From Amycolatopsis sp. 195334CR (GTDB lineage: Bacteria > Actinomycetota > Actinomycetes > Mycobacteriales > Pseudonocardiaceae), in NCBI RefSeq assembly GCF_017309385.1, contig NZ_JAFJMJ010000001.1, forward strand, positions 2,728,001-2,792,000: a DNA stretch of 64,000 nt, given 5' to 3'. How positions within the stretch are numbered: position 1 is the first letter of the stretch; the number at the start of each line of letters is the position of its first letter. The notes below the pieces were generated by a model. That model ran no database searches, had not been told where the DNA came from, and saw only the letters and a list, made by a program, of their open reading frames with translations. The position numbers were made by a program, and so were the translations under genes. Below, piece after piece: positions 42,169 through 50,140 of this stretch.

Positions 42169-42707
42169 CGACCACAGTGGACAACGAGCCGGTGGACGAG
42201 CGCCCGCCGGAGAAGCAGAGCTGGTGGCGCGAGCACTCCGAGCTGGGCATCTGCGTGCTCCTGCTGGCCACCGGCGTGCTGGTGCTGACCGACGCGCTGA
42301 GCATCCCGACCGACTTCACCCAGCGCGGCCCGGTCGGGCCGAAGGCGGTGCCGGTGCTGGTCGGGTCCGCACTGGTGCTGGTCGCCGCGCTGCTCGCGGT
42401 CAACGTGCTGCGCGGCGGCAAGGGCGAGGCCGAAGCCGGTGAGGACATCGACCTCGACGCGCCGACCGACTGGCGCACGGTGCTCCTGCTGTCCGGGGCG
42501 TTCCTGCTGAACGCGGCGCTGATCGACACGGTCGGCTTCCCGATCTCGTCGGCGCTGATGTTCTGGGGCGCGGCCTTCGCGCTGGGCAGCCGGAACTTCG
42601 TGCGCGACCCGCTGATCGCGGCCGGGGTCTCGGTGATCACCTGGCTGGCGTTCAACGAACTGCTCGGGGTGCCGCTGCCCGGTGGCCCGCTGATGGGAGT
42701 GCTGTGA
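42165..42707 (+). CDS. tctB: Tripartite tricarboxylate transporter, small membrane subunit
   Basis: 180 residues, four transmembrane helices (about 28-46, 68-86, 108-130 and 150-170). The [19 protein letters not shown] segment between helices 1 and 2 is typical of TctB. It starts ATGA inside the tctC stop and ends by overlapping tctA, so the three are co-translated. The long charged N-terminus and the acidic loop ([18 protein letters not shown]) face the cytoplasm. Confidence 0.9.
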   Translation: MTTTVDNEPVDERPPEKQSWWREHSELGICVLLLATGVLVLTDALSIPTDFTQRGPVGPKAVPVLVGSALVLVAALLAVNVLRGGKGEAEAGEDIDLDAPTDWRTVLLLSGAFLLNAALIDTVGFPISSALMFWGAAFALGSRNFVRDPLIAAGVSVITWLAFNELLGVPLPGGPLMGVL

Positions 42708-44221
42708 TGGACGCGCTGACCAATCTGCTGGACGGGTTCGGCACCGCGCTCACCCCGCAGCACCTGCTCTTCGCCGCGATCGGCGTCATCCTCGGCACCG
42801 CGATCGGCGTGCTGCCGGGCATCGGCCCGGCGATGGCGGTGGCGCTGCTGCTGCCGGTGACCTACGGGCTCGACCCGACCGCGGCGTTCATCATGTTCGC
42901 CGGCATCTACTACGGCGGCATGTTCGGTGGTTCGACCACCTCGATCCTGCTGAACACCCCGGGCGAGAGCGCGGCGGTGGTGGCCGCGATCGAAGGAAAT
43001 CCCATGGCCCGCAAGGGCCGCGGCTCGCAGGCGCTGGCCGCGGCGGCGATCGGGCACTTCATCGGCGGCATCATCGGCACCACCGCGCTGGTGCTGCTGG
43101 CGCCGATGGTGGCCAAGCTCGCGGTGGACATCGGCGCGCCGGACTACTTCGCCATCATGGTGCTCGCGTTCATCGCGGTGACCTCGGTGCTCGGCAAGTC
43201 CCGCATCCGCGGCTTCGCCTCCCTGCTGATCGGGCTGACCATCGGCCTGGTCGGGCTGGACGAGATGACCGGGCAGTCGCGGCTGACCTTCGGTTCGCTG
43301 CACCTGTCCGACGGCATCGACGTGGTGATCGTGGCGGTCGGCCTGTTCGCCGTCGGCGAGTCGCTGTGGGTGGCCGCGCACCTGCGGCAGAAGCAGGCGA
43401 AGCCGATCCCGGTCGGGCGGCCGTGGCTGTCCAAGGCGGACCTCCGCCGGACCTGGAAGCCGTGGCTGCGCGGCCCGGTGATCGGGTTCCCGTTCGGCGC
43501 GATCCCGGCCGGTGGCGCGGAGATCCCGACTTTCCTGTCCTACGTGACGGAAAAGCGGCTGTCGAAGCACAAGGACGAGTTCGGCAAGGGCGCCATCGAG
43601 GGCGTCGCCGGTCCCGAATCCACGGCCAGCGCGTCGGCCGCCGGGACCCTGGTGTCCATGCTGACGCTGGGCCTGCCGACCACGGCGGTGGCCGCGGTGA
43701 TGCTGGCGGCGTTCCAGCAGTACGGCATCCAGCCGGGCCCGCTGCTGTTCGAACGCGAGTCGGCGCTGGTGTGGGGCCTGATCGCGAGCCTCTTCGTGGG
43801 CACGGTGCTGCTGCTGGTGATCAACCTGCCGATGGCACCGGTGTGGGCGAAGCTGCTGCGTATCCCGCGGCCGTACCTGTACGCGGGCATCCTGTTCTTC
43901 GCCAGCGTCGGCGCCTACGCGGTCGGCGGCGAGGTGATCGACCTGGTGCTGTTGTTCATCATCGGGCTGATCGGGTTCGCCATGCGGCGCTACGGGCTGC
44001 CGGTGCTGCCCGCGGTGATCGGGGTGATCCTCGGGCCGAGCGCGGAACAGCAGATGCGGCGGGCGCTGCAGCTGTCCGACGGTGAGCTGACCGGACTGGT
44101 GAACTCGCCGATGGCGGTGGTGGTCTACGCGATCATCGCGGTGCTGCTGGCGTGGCCGCTGCTGCGCAAGCTGCGGCGGAAGCCCGCGGAGACGCCGGAG
44201 CACGAGCGCATCGACGCCTGA
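42704..44221 (+). CDS. tctA: Tripartite tricarboxylate transporter, large membrane subunit
   Basis: 505-residue polytopic subunit with about 12 helices that forms the substrate channel. Family motifs are [71 protein letters not shown] (with the conserved E) and [18 protein letters not shown] 42704 or ATG 42707 may start it; both are within the tctB stop. A very strong terminator follows, so the operon is tctCBA only. Confidence 0.95.
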   Translation: MMDALTNLLDGFGTALTPQHLLFAAIGVILGTAIGVLPGIGPAMAVALLLPVTYGLDPTAAFIMFAGIYYGGMFGGSTTSILLNTPGESAAVVAAIEGNPMARKGRGSQALAAAAIGHFIGGIIGTTALVLLAPMVAKLAVDIGAPDYFAIMVLAFIAVTSVLGKSRIRGFASLLIGLTIGLVGLDEMTGQSRLTFGSLHLSDGIDVVIVAVGLFAVGESLWVAAHLRQKQAKPIPVGRPWLSKADLRRTWKPWLRGPVIGFPFGAIPAGGAEIPTFLSYVTEKRLSKHKDEFGKGAIEGVAGPESTASASAAGTLVSMLTLGLPTTAVAAVMLAAFQQYGIQPGPLLFERESALVWGLIASLFVGTVLLLVINLPMAPVWAKLLRIPRPYLYAGILFFASVGAYAVGGEVIDLVLLFIIGLIGFAMRRYGLPVLPAVIGVILGPSAEQQMRRALQLSDGELTGLVNSPMAVVVYAIIAVLLAWPLLRKLRRKPAETPEHERIDA

Positions 44222-44233
44222 CCCCCAGGACGG

Positions 44234-44276
44234 CGAGCGGGGCACCCACCGGGCGGTGGTGCCCCGCTCGTTTTTT
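44234..44276 (+). terminator. Strong Rho-independent terminator after tctA
   Basis: CGAGCGGGGCACC (44234-44246) pairs perfectly with GGTGCCCCGCTCG (44258-44270), followed by TTTTTT (44271-44276). This is the textbook form and the strongest terminator in the window. Confidence 0.95.
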
Positions 44277-44278
44277 GT

Positions 44279-44914
44279 TCAGAGGCGGGCGAGATACCCG
44301 TTGTCCACCAACCAGAGCACGTTCAGCTGGGCCGGGGCGCCCGGCACCAGCGCGCCGTTGAGCTGGTACTGCTCCCCGCCGCCCGGCTGCGCGAACCACG
44401 GCGCGATCGGGCCCTCGTACACGGAGAACTCCCGCAGCACCTGGTAGGCGCGGTAGTTGCACTGCTCGGCCGGGACGCCGACGAGGTTCTGCGGCGGGAT
44501 CGCCCGGGTGGAGTAGTGCGAACCCTTGGGCGCGAGGAAACCGCCGTACTCACTGCCGTAGCGGTCGATCCGCTCGCCCGGTTCCAGCGCACCGACCTCG
44601 CGGTCGGGTTGGCCGTCCGGGCCGATCACGTAGCCGTCGGCCGGCGGGTACCGCCAGCTGCCCGCCCCGGTGTCGTAGTACTCGGCGAGGAACCGCTCCT
44701 CCGGCAGGTGGCCGGTGCGGTGGTAACCCAGCAACTGCCAGCCGACCACACCCACCTTCGGCAGGCGTTGCGGGCCGAGGCGCTTGTCACCGTGGAAGAA
44801 GGTGGCGGAGCACTCGGTGAGGCGGGAATCGGTCGACGCCGAGGCCGTCGGCGGTACCACCAGTACCGCGGAGAGCAGGGCGACCGCGGTCGCGAAACTC
44901 TTGAACCAGCGCAT
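44279..44914 (-). CDS. Secreted TNT-domain protein (NAD glycohydrolase-like)
   Basis: 211 residues. The signal peptide (about 1-27, ...PPTASAS) is followed by a TNT domain, named after the C-terminal NAD-degrading toxin of M. tuberculosis CpnT. The motifs in order are WRYPPADGYVIGPDG, LEPGERIDRYGSEYGGFLAP, FVL-type strand YRAYQVLREFSVYEGPIAPW, then FAQPGGGEQYQLNG, whose Gln-Tyr corresponds to the conserved TNT glutamine region, and LVDNGYLARL. There is no secretion channel domain and no adjacent immunity gene that I recognise. Sec-exported, free-standing TNT proteins resemble the surface NADases of filamentous fungi. The stop lies directly after the tctA terminator. Confidence 0.85.
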   Translation of the reverse strand: MRWFKSFATAVALLSAVLVVPPTASASTDSRLTECSATFFHGDKRLGPQRLPKVGVVGWQLLGYHRTGHLPEERFLAEYYDTGAGSWRYPPADGYVIGPDGQPDREVGALEPGERIDRYGSEYGGFLAPKGSHYSTRAIPPQNLVGVPAEQCNYRAYQVLREFSVYEGPIAPWFAQPGGGEQYQLNGALVPGAPAQLNVLWLVDNGYLARL

Positions 44915-44965
44915 GTCCGGAAATTCTTCCCGGCGCGGAAGACCCCGGGTAGCGCCTGATCCGGG

Positions 44966-45868
44966 CTACTTCGAAACCACCCGAAGGGCTTGGTCGATCA
45001 CCCGCTGGATGTGCAGCCCGCGCCGCACGTCGCACGGGTGGTCGCGGGTGCCGCTGGCGATGAGCGCGGCGAAGTCGTCGAGCAGGGCGGTGTAGCTGTC
45101 CTGCGGGGTGCCGGGCCGCTGGTTCACGCTGCGGAACCCGTTTTCGCCGAACACCGCCAGTTCCACCACCGTCGGCAGGATCGGCAACCGCAGCGAGAGC
45201 ACCGCCGTGCTGGTGATGCCGCCTTCGTGTTCGAGCAGCACAGTCCACAGGTCGCCGTCGGTGCGGTGCGCGGCGAGCACCCCGGTGATCGGCCCGAGCG
45301 CCGCGTCGAGCAGGTCGAACGCGTGCGGTCCGACGTCGGCGAGCGCGCCCGCGTTCTCGTGCCGCCACGCCGAATCGCGGTAGGTCTCGTTCAGCAGCGC
45401 GCCGGAGAGCCAGCGCGCGCTGCCTCCGGCCCAGCCGCCCGCTTCCTTGAGCCCGGCCAGCCACTCCTGGGTCTGGATCGCGTACCGCAGGGTGAACATG
45501 ACCAGCGCGGCGACGCCCGATTCGGCCACGGTCCCGGCGAGCCGTTCCGCGGTGGCGAGATCGGCGGCGATCGGCTTCTCCAGGATCAGGTGCTTGCCCG
45601 CGGCCGCCGCCCGGGTGGCGATCTCGGCCTGCACGGACGGCGGTACCGCGAAGGCGACCGCGTCCACCTGGTCGAGCAGCTCGTCGACGGTTTCGACGGC
45701 GGTCGCGCAGTGCGCTTCGGCCAGCTCACGGGCGGCCTCGGGACGCCGGGTCCAGATCGCGGTCAGATCGGTGCCGGGGTGTTCGGCCAGTCCCGGCGCG
45801 TGCACCGTCTTCGCCCAGGGACCGCCACCGACAAGACCTACCCGCAACTGCTGATCCACGGGGGACAT
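44966..45868 (-). CDS. Gfo/Idh/MocA-family oxidoreductase
   Basis: 300 residues. The N-terminal Rossmann domain has VGLVGGGPWAKTVHAPGLAE and the cofactor-pocket motif HLILEKPIAAD, with the catalytic lysine of the EKP motif. The C-terminal alpha/beta domain contains ENAGALADVGPHAFDLLDAA, where D-x-G-x-H-x-x-D supplies the catalytic acid and base. The family oxidises sugar or inositol hydroxyls with NAD(P). The substrate is unknown. ATG 45868 lies 56 bp from the start of the divergent DUF4430-like gene, so the two share a control region. Confidence 0.9.
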   Translation of the reverse strand: MSPVDQQLRVGLVGGGPWAKTVHAPGLAEHPGTDLTAIWTRRPEAARELAEAHCATAVETVDELLDQVDAVAFAVPPSVQAEIATRAAAAGKHLILEKPIAADLATAERLAGTVAESGVAALVMFTLRYAIQTQEWLAGLKEAGGWAGGSARWLSGALLNETYRDSAWRHENAGALADVGPHAFDLLDAALGPITGVLAAHRTDGDLWTVLLEHEGGITSTAVLSLRLPILPTVVELAVFGENGFRSVNQRPGTPQDSYTALLDDFAALIASGTRDHPCDVRRGLHIQRVIDQALRVVSK

Positions 45869-45890
45869 CCTGCCTTACGCGGTCGTGGGT

Positions 45891-45896
45891 TAACGT
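45891..45896 (+). promoter_or_regulatory. -10 element of the DUF4430-like gene 1
   Basis: TAACGT in the context GTGGGTTAACGTCTGGTGCC. Almost the same block, GTGGGTTAGTGTCAAGTGC, precedes the cobalamin riboswitch 726 bp downstream, so gene and promoter may have been duplicated together. No consensus -35 is visible. Confidence 0.45.
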
Positions 45897-45923
45897 CTGG
45901 TGCCCTCTCGGAAAGGTTGTCCC

Positions 45924-46589
45924 ATGCGCCGCCTTCGCTCGGTTCTCGCGGTCGCGGCACTCGTCGCGGCCCTCTCCCCGGTGACCACCGCCGCCGCCGT
46001 GGACCAGGGCAAAGGCACCCCGGGGTACTGCCCCGGCGGCAACGGGATCACCGTGGTGGTCGACTTCCACGAACTCGGCGGGGACACGATCGTCCGCTGC
46101 GCTCCCGGCGAGCAGGCCAGCGGCCTGAGCGCGTTGCAGAACGCGGGCTTCGAACTCACCGGCACGCAGCGCTGGGGTCTGGCCACGCTCTGCCGGATCG
46201 AGGCCAAGCCGGGACCCGAGGCCGAGGGCTGCGCCGACTACCCGCCGGTCACCGCGTACTGGAGCTACTGGCAGGCGCCGGACGGCGGGAGCTGGGGATT
46301 CGCCCAGGCCGGCGTGCAGGAGTCGAAGCCGCAGGCAGGCGGCTTCGAGGGCTGGTCGTTCGCCAAGGACAAGAGCATGGACACCACGCCGGCGCCGCGG
46401 ATCGCGCCGGTCCGGCAGGCCGGGACCTCCGGGGTCACGCCGGACGGGGTCGCCTGGACCGGCGGGCAGGCGCAGCAGGCCGAACCGGACGCCGGTTTCC
46501 CGTGGGGCGCGGTGCTCGGCGGAGCCGCGGTGCTCCTGGTCGGCGGGGCCGCGGTGGTCACCGTCGTCCGGCGCAAGCGTTCTTCCTGA
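45924..46589 (+). CDS. Secreted DUF4430-like protein, C-terminally anchored, paralogue 1
   Basis: 221 residues: signal peptide (about 1-26, ...TTAAA), a domain of about 110 residues, a short linker, one transmembrane helix (about 188-212, WGAVLGGAAVLLVGGAAVV) and a basic tail RRKRSS. The domain has GITVVVDFHELGGDTIVRC (first strand pair), APGEQASGLSALQNAGFEL (the helix where DUF4430 has a V-x-D-A-L pattern), LCRIEAKPG (the I-x-G strand), TAYWSYWQAPDGGSWGFAQAG and GGFEGWSF. This order matches DUF4430, the fold of the beta domain of transcobalamin and intrinsic factor. GVAWTG before the helix may be a weak sortase-E-like signal. It is upstream of the riboswitch and has its own promoter. Confidence 0.75.
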   Translation: MRRLRSVLAVAALVAALSPVTTAAAVDQGKGTPGYCPGGNGITVVVDFHELGGDTIVRCAPGEQASGLSALQNAGFELTGTQRWGLATLCRIEAKPGPEAEGCADYPPVTAYWSYWQAPDGGSWGFAQAGVQESKPQAGGFEGWSFAKDKSMDTTPAPRIAPVRQAGTSGVTPDGVAWTGGQAQQAEPDAGFPWGAVLGGAAVLLVGGAAVVTVVRRKRSS

Positions 46590-46616
46590 CGCTTCCCCGG
46601 CGCCACCGCCGTGGGT

Positions 46617-46622
46617 TAGTGT
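46617..46622 (+). promoter_or_regulatory. -10 element of the riboswitch-controlled operon
   Basis: TAGTGT in GTGGGTTAGTGTCAAGTGC. Transcription would begin near 46629, directly before the conserved riboswitch sequence. Confidence 0.45.
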
Positions 46623-46625
46623 CAA

Positions 46626-46765
46626 GTGCTCGTGTGGGGGAAGCCGGTGCGAATCCGGCGCTGACCCGCAACCGTGATCGCCTCGTGGCGTGAGCCGGAA
46701 TGCCCACTGAGCAGGCAAGGCTCCACTGTCGAGGATTACGGGCGGAGTCCTGGGTGTTGGTGGCT
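46626..46765 (+). ncRNA. Cobalamin (adenosylcobalamin-type) riboswitch
   Basis: The conserved core is present in order: GGGGGAAGCCGGTGCGAATC, CCGGCGCTGACCCGCAACCG, TGA, then GTGAGCCGGAATGCCC, matching the GGGAA-GGTGxAAxxCC, CxGxCCCGCxACxGTGA and GAGCCxGxxxxCC boxes of the family. A 3' domain (GGCAAGGCTCCAC to GGATTACGGGCGGAGTCC) closes the fold. It precedes the toroid-protein gene by about 40 nt. Binding of B12 would lower expression of the operon (family knowledge). Confidence 0.93.
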
Positions 46766-46779
46766 TCGCGCTGCACGCG

Positions 46780-46800
46780 TCCCGGGCGTCCCGGGAGAGG
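46780..46800 (+). promoter_or_regulatory. Ribosome-site hairpin, riboswitch expression platform
   Basis: TCCCGGG (46780-46786) can pair with CCCGGGA (46790-46796) across a 3-nt loop. The right arm overlaps the ribosome site GGGAGAGG (46793-46800), seven bases before ATG 46808. This points to control of translation initiation rather than termination (no T-run is present). Confidence 0.6.
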
Positions 46801-46807
46801 CCCTTCC

Positions 46808-48211
46808 ATGCGCGCCGCCGTCCGTGCGCTCGCCGGGATCACCGGCGTGGCCGGGATCGCCACCGCGATCGCCCTGCCCGCACCAGCCGTCGAAGTGAAC
46901 CCGCACGCCGCCGCCGGGACCGCCGCCGCGAAGTGGCTGGCCGGTGAGCTGGTGGACCACCGGCTGCCCGGGTTCATGGGCACCGACTGGGGCCTGACCA
47001 TCGACGCCCTGTTCGCGCTCCGCGCCACCGGGCAACCGCAGGCGGCGGGCGTGGCCGACGCGATCGACAAGGACGGCGCGGGCTTCTACACCTTCCCGAT
47101 CGACCAGACCCAGAGCGCCTGGATCGCCGGTGCGACGGCCAAAACGCTGGCCGCGGCGGTGGCCGCGGGCCGCGATCCGAAGAACTTCACCGGCCGCGAC
47201 CTCCGCCAGGCCACGCTCGACCTGGTCGCGCCCGACGGCCAGTTGCGCAGCAAGAACACCGGCAACGACGGCTCCAACACCTTCGACCAGGCCCTCGGCG
47301 TGATCGGCCTGGCCCGCAGCGGTGGGGTGCCGCCGGAGGTGGTCGGCTTCCTGGTCAAGCAGCAGTGCCCGGCCGGTGGTTTCCGCCTCGGCGGTGACTT
47401 CGGTGGTGACGCGGTGACCTGCACCGACGACAAGACCATCGACCCGGACTCCACCGGCATGGCGGTGCAGGCGCTGCTGGAGGCGGACAAGAACGGCGTG
47501 GCCGGCGCGAAGGCGGCGGCCGACAAGGGCGCCGCCTACCTGGCGCAGACCCAGCGCGCCGACGGCTCGTTCGGCGGTTCCGGCCCGACCGTCGGCTCGA
47601 ACACCAACTCCACCGGACTGGTCGGCCAGGCGCTGGCCGTCACCGGCCACACCGCCGCCGCGAACCGGGCCGCCGACTGGGTGGTGACCCACCAGCTGAC
47701 CGTGCAGAACGCCGGGAAGGCCGCCGGGGACGTGGGTGCACTCGCCTACAACAAGGAGGGCCTCGACGACGCGGCGGCGAACGCGGTCGACGGCAAGATC
47801 CCCGGCATGCAGCGGGACCAGTGGCGCCGCGCGGGCGCGCAGGCCCTGCTGGCGCTGGCGAAACTGCCGCTCACGCACGCCCCGTCCGGTCCAGGCCCCG
47901 ACCCCGGCCCCGATCCCGGTCCTGGCCCTGGCCCCGGCCCCGGCCCCGGCCCCGGCCCCGGTCCTGGTCAGCCCTCGGAGCCCTCGGTGCCGTCCTCGAC
48001 GCCCACCTCCACCTCGTCGGGTCAGCCGAGCACCACGACGAGCAGCACGTCACCGGGGCTGGCGGCGGCGCCGAAGCACACCGGCGGCACGCAGCAGAAG
48101 AAGCTCGCGCAGACCGGGTCCCCGGTCGCGGAGGTCCTGGTCGGCGGTGTGGTGCTGATCGCCGTGGGCGTCGGCCTGCTGGTCGCCGGACGACGGAGGA
48201 GCGCCCGATGA
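46808..48211 (+). CDS. Surface alpha/alpha-toroid protein, transcobalamin alpha-domain-like
   Basis: 467 residues. The signal peptide is about 1-27. An alpha/alpha toroid follows (about 30-355) built of repeats such as QTQRADGSFGGSGPTVGSN, NSTGLVGQALAVTGH, DPDSTGMAVQALLEAD and LVKQQCPAGGFRLGGDFGGD, the Q-x-x-D/P-G-x-F/W-x-x-x...STG-x-A-x-x-A-L style shared by terpene cyclases, prenyltransferases and the cobalamin-binding alpha domain of intrinsic factor/transcobalamin. A Gly-Pro-rich stalk (about 360-395) and a Ser/Thr linker lead to the sorting signal LAQTG (433-437), a hydrophobic helix and RRR, as recognised by class E sortases (LAxTG). The riboswitch immediately upstream makes cobalamin the likely ligand. 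Confidence 0.85.
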   Translation: MRAAVRALAGITGVAGIATAIALPAPAVEVNPHAAAGTAAAKWLAGELVDHRLPGFMGTDWGLTIDALFALRATGQPQAAGVADAIDKDGAGFYTFPIDQTQSAWIAGATAKTLAAAVAAGRDPKNFTGRDLRQATLDLVAPDGQLRSKNTGNDGSNTFDQALGVIGLARSGGVPPEVVGFLVKQQCPAGGFRLGGDFGGDAVTCTDDKTIDPDSTGMAVQALLEADKNGVAGAKAAADKGAAYLAQTQRADGSFGGSGPTVGSNTNSTGLVGQALAVTGHTAAANRAADWVVTHQLTVQNAGKAAGDVGALAYNKEGLDDAAANAVDGKIPGMQRDQWRRAGAQALLALAKLPLTHAPSGPGPDPGPDPGPGPGPGPGPGPGPGPGQPSEPSVPSSTPTSTSSGQPSTTTSSTSPGLAAAPKHTGGTQQKKLAQTGSPVAEVLVGGVVLIAVGVGLLVAGRRRSAR

Positions 48212-49068
48212 GACTCGCCCGGATCGCCGCCTCGACCGCGCTGGTGCTGTCGATGGCCCCGCTGGCCACCGCCTCGGCCGTCGACCACGGCAAGGGCTCG
48301 CCCGGTTACTGCCCCGACGGCACCGGGGTCACCGTGGTGGTCGACTTCCAGGAACTCGGCGGGGACACGATCGTCCGCTGCGCTCCCGGTGGCCAGGCCA
48401 GCGGACTGACCGCGTTGCAGAACGCGGGCCTCGAACTCACCGGCGTGCAGCGCTGGGGGCTGGGCTTCATCTGCCGGATCGAGGGCAAGCCGGGCGCGGA
48501 CACCGAGGCCTGCATCGACACCCCGCCCGCCACCGCGTACTGGGCCTACTGGCACGCGCCGAACGGCGGCAGCTGGACCTACAGCCAGCTGGGCGTGATG
48601 AACCGGAAGCCGCCGCCGGGCAGCTTCGAAGGCTGGTCGTTCGCCAAGAACAAGTCCGCCGGGAACAACCCGGCCCCGCGGATCGGGCCGGTCCGGCCCA
48701 ACCAGGCCGTCGAGCCACCGCCACCCGCCGAGCAGCAGAACGGCGCGATCCCGGGCCGTGACGGCGTGCCGGCGGCGCCGCCCGCACCGGAAGAAGCCGT
48801 GCCACCACCCGCGGAAGCGCCACCCTCGGAAGCGCCGACCAGTTCGGCCGCGCCGACCTCCGCGCCCGCGCTGGTCGCGACACCCCCTCCGAGCCCGTCG
48901 CCGGTCGGCGGGGTCGCGCCGGGCGGCGTCGCGTGGACCGGAGGCGAGGCGTTGCCGTCCACGCGGGACTCCGGCTTCCCGTGGGGCGCGGTGCTCGGTG
49001 GCGCCGCGGTGCTCCTGGTCGGCGGAGCCGCGGGGGTCACCGCCTACCGTCGCAAACGTGCTTCCTAG
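48208..49068 (+). CDS. Secreted DUF4430-like protein, C-terminally anchored, paralogue 2
   Basis: 286 residues. The signal peptide is about 1-24 (...TASA). The DUF4430-like domain (about 38-150) has TGVTVVVDFQELGGDTIVRC, PGGQASGLTALQNAGLEL, FICRIEGKPGADTEACID, TAYWAYWHAPNGGSWTYSQ and GSFEGWSF. A long Pro/Ala/Glu linker (about 165-240) leads to one membrane helix with the same WGAVLGGAAVLLVGGAA block as paralogue 1, and a basic tail. The linker is about 65 residues longer than in paralogue 1. The start overlaps the toroid gene (ATGA). It probably caps the ligand from the other side, as the beta domain does in transcobalamin (inference). Confidence 0.78.
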   Translation: MRLARIAASTALVLSMAPLATASAVDHGKGSPGYCPDGTGVTVVVDFQELGGDTIVRCAPGGQASGLTALQNAGLELTGVQRWGLGFICRIEGKPGADTEACIDTPPATAYWAYWHAPNGGSWTYSQLGVMNRKPPPGSFEGWSFAKNKSAGNNPAPRIGPVRPNQAVEPPPPAEQQNGAIPGRDGVPAAPPAPEEAVPPPAEAPPSEAPTSSAAPTSAPALVATPPPSPSPVGGVAPGGVAWTGGEALPSTRDSGFPWGAVLGGAAVLLVGGAAGVTAYRRKRAS

Positions 49069-50140
49069 GAACCTCCACCCGGCGGCGTGGTGGCTGTGGG
49101 CCCTCGGGCTCGCGGTCGCCGCCAGCCGCACCACCAACCCGTTCCTGCTCGGCCTGATCATCGCCGTGCTCGGGTTCGTGGTGGCCAACCGCCGCAGCGA
49201 CGCGCCGTGGGCGCTGGCCTTCCGGCTGTACGCCTACATCGGGTTGTTCATCGTGGTGATGCGGGTGCTGTTCCGGATCCTGATCGGCGGGCAGGACGGC
49301 GGGCACGTGCTGTTCGACCTGCCGGAGATCCCGCTGCCGTCGATCGCCGCCGGGATCACCCTGCTCGGCCCGACCTCGGCCGAGGAGCTGCTCGGCGGTT
49401 TCTACGACGGGCTGAGGCTGGCCACCATGGTGCTCTGCGTGGGCGCGGCGAACGCGCTGGCGAACCCGAAACGCCTGCTCAAGGCGGTTCCCGGGGCGCT
49501 GTACGAGGTCGGCACCGCGGTCACCGTGGCGTTGTCGGTGGCGCCGCAGCTGGCCGAGAGCGTGCTGCGGGTGCGGCGCGCGCGGCGGTTGCGAGCCGGT
49601 CGCCAGAAGGGCATGAGGGCGTTGAAGGGGATCATCATCCCGGTGCTCGAGGACGCGATGGACCGGTCGCTGATGCTGGCGTCGGCGATGGACTCGCGGG
49701 GGTACGGCCGTCGCGGGTACCTGCCGCGATCGGTGCGGGTCGTGGTCGGGGTGTGCGTGCTGGCCGGGCTGACCGGGGTGTGCGTCGGGGTCTACGGCGT
49801 GCTCGACGGCACGTCCGGCTGGCTGGGCACGCCACTGCTGCTCGGCGGGCTGGTTGTCTCGGTGGTCGGGTTCCTGCTCGGCGGACGGCGAGTCCGGCGC
49901 ACCACCTACCGGCCCGACCCGTGGCGGTGGCCGGAGACCGTGGTGGCCGCGGCCGGGGTGGGCGCGGCGGCGGCGCTGTTCGCCACCACGCAGATCGACG
50001 CGGCGAACCTGTACCCGTCGCTGAACCCGCTGCGCTGGCCGGAACTCTCGCCGTGGCACGCTGGGGCGTTGCTGCTGGGCGTGCTGCCCGCCTGGCTGGC
50101 ACCACCACCACTGCTGACCGGGGAGGGGGTCCGGGCGTGA
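49058..50140 (+). CDS. Energy-coupling factor transmembrane protein EcfT
   Basis: 360-residue ECF transporter T component (CbiQ family). The helices are followed by the coupling motif AMDSRGYGRRGYLP, the A-x-x-x-R-G signature that engages the ATPases. An upstream coupling helix, ESVLRVRRARRLRAGRQKGM, is also typical. The first membrane segments are AAWWLWALGLAVAASRTTN and RLYAYIGLFIVVMRVLF. GTG 49058 overlaps the previous gene by 11 bp. The protein is longer than most EcfT (about 260) because of two or three extra C-terminal helices. Confidence 0.9.
   Translation: MLPRNLHPAAWWLWALGLAVAASRTTNPFLLGLIIAVLGFVVANRRSDAPWALAFRLYAYIGLFIVVMRVLFRILIGGQDGGHVLFDLPEIPLPSIAAGITLLGPTSAEELLGGFYDGLRLATMVLCVGAANALANPKRLLKAVPGALYEVGTAVTVALSVAPQLAESVLRVRRARRLRAGRQKGMRALKGIIIPVLEDAMDRSLMLASAMDSRGYGRRGYLPRSVRVVVGVCVLAGLTGVCVGVYGVLDGTSGWLGTPLLLGGLVVSVVGFLLGGRRVRRTTYRPDPWRWPETVVAAAGVGAAAALFATTQIDAANLYPSLNPLRWPELSPWHAGALLLGVLPAWLAPPPLLTGEGVRA

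Noticed and set aside
46700..46807. In-frame upstream extension of the toroid protein through the riboswitch
   Set aside because: It lies within the riboswitch and its hairpin, and removes the signal peptide from the N-terminus; ATG 46808 has a good ribosome site.
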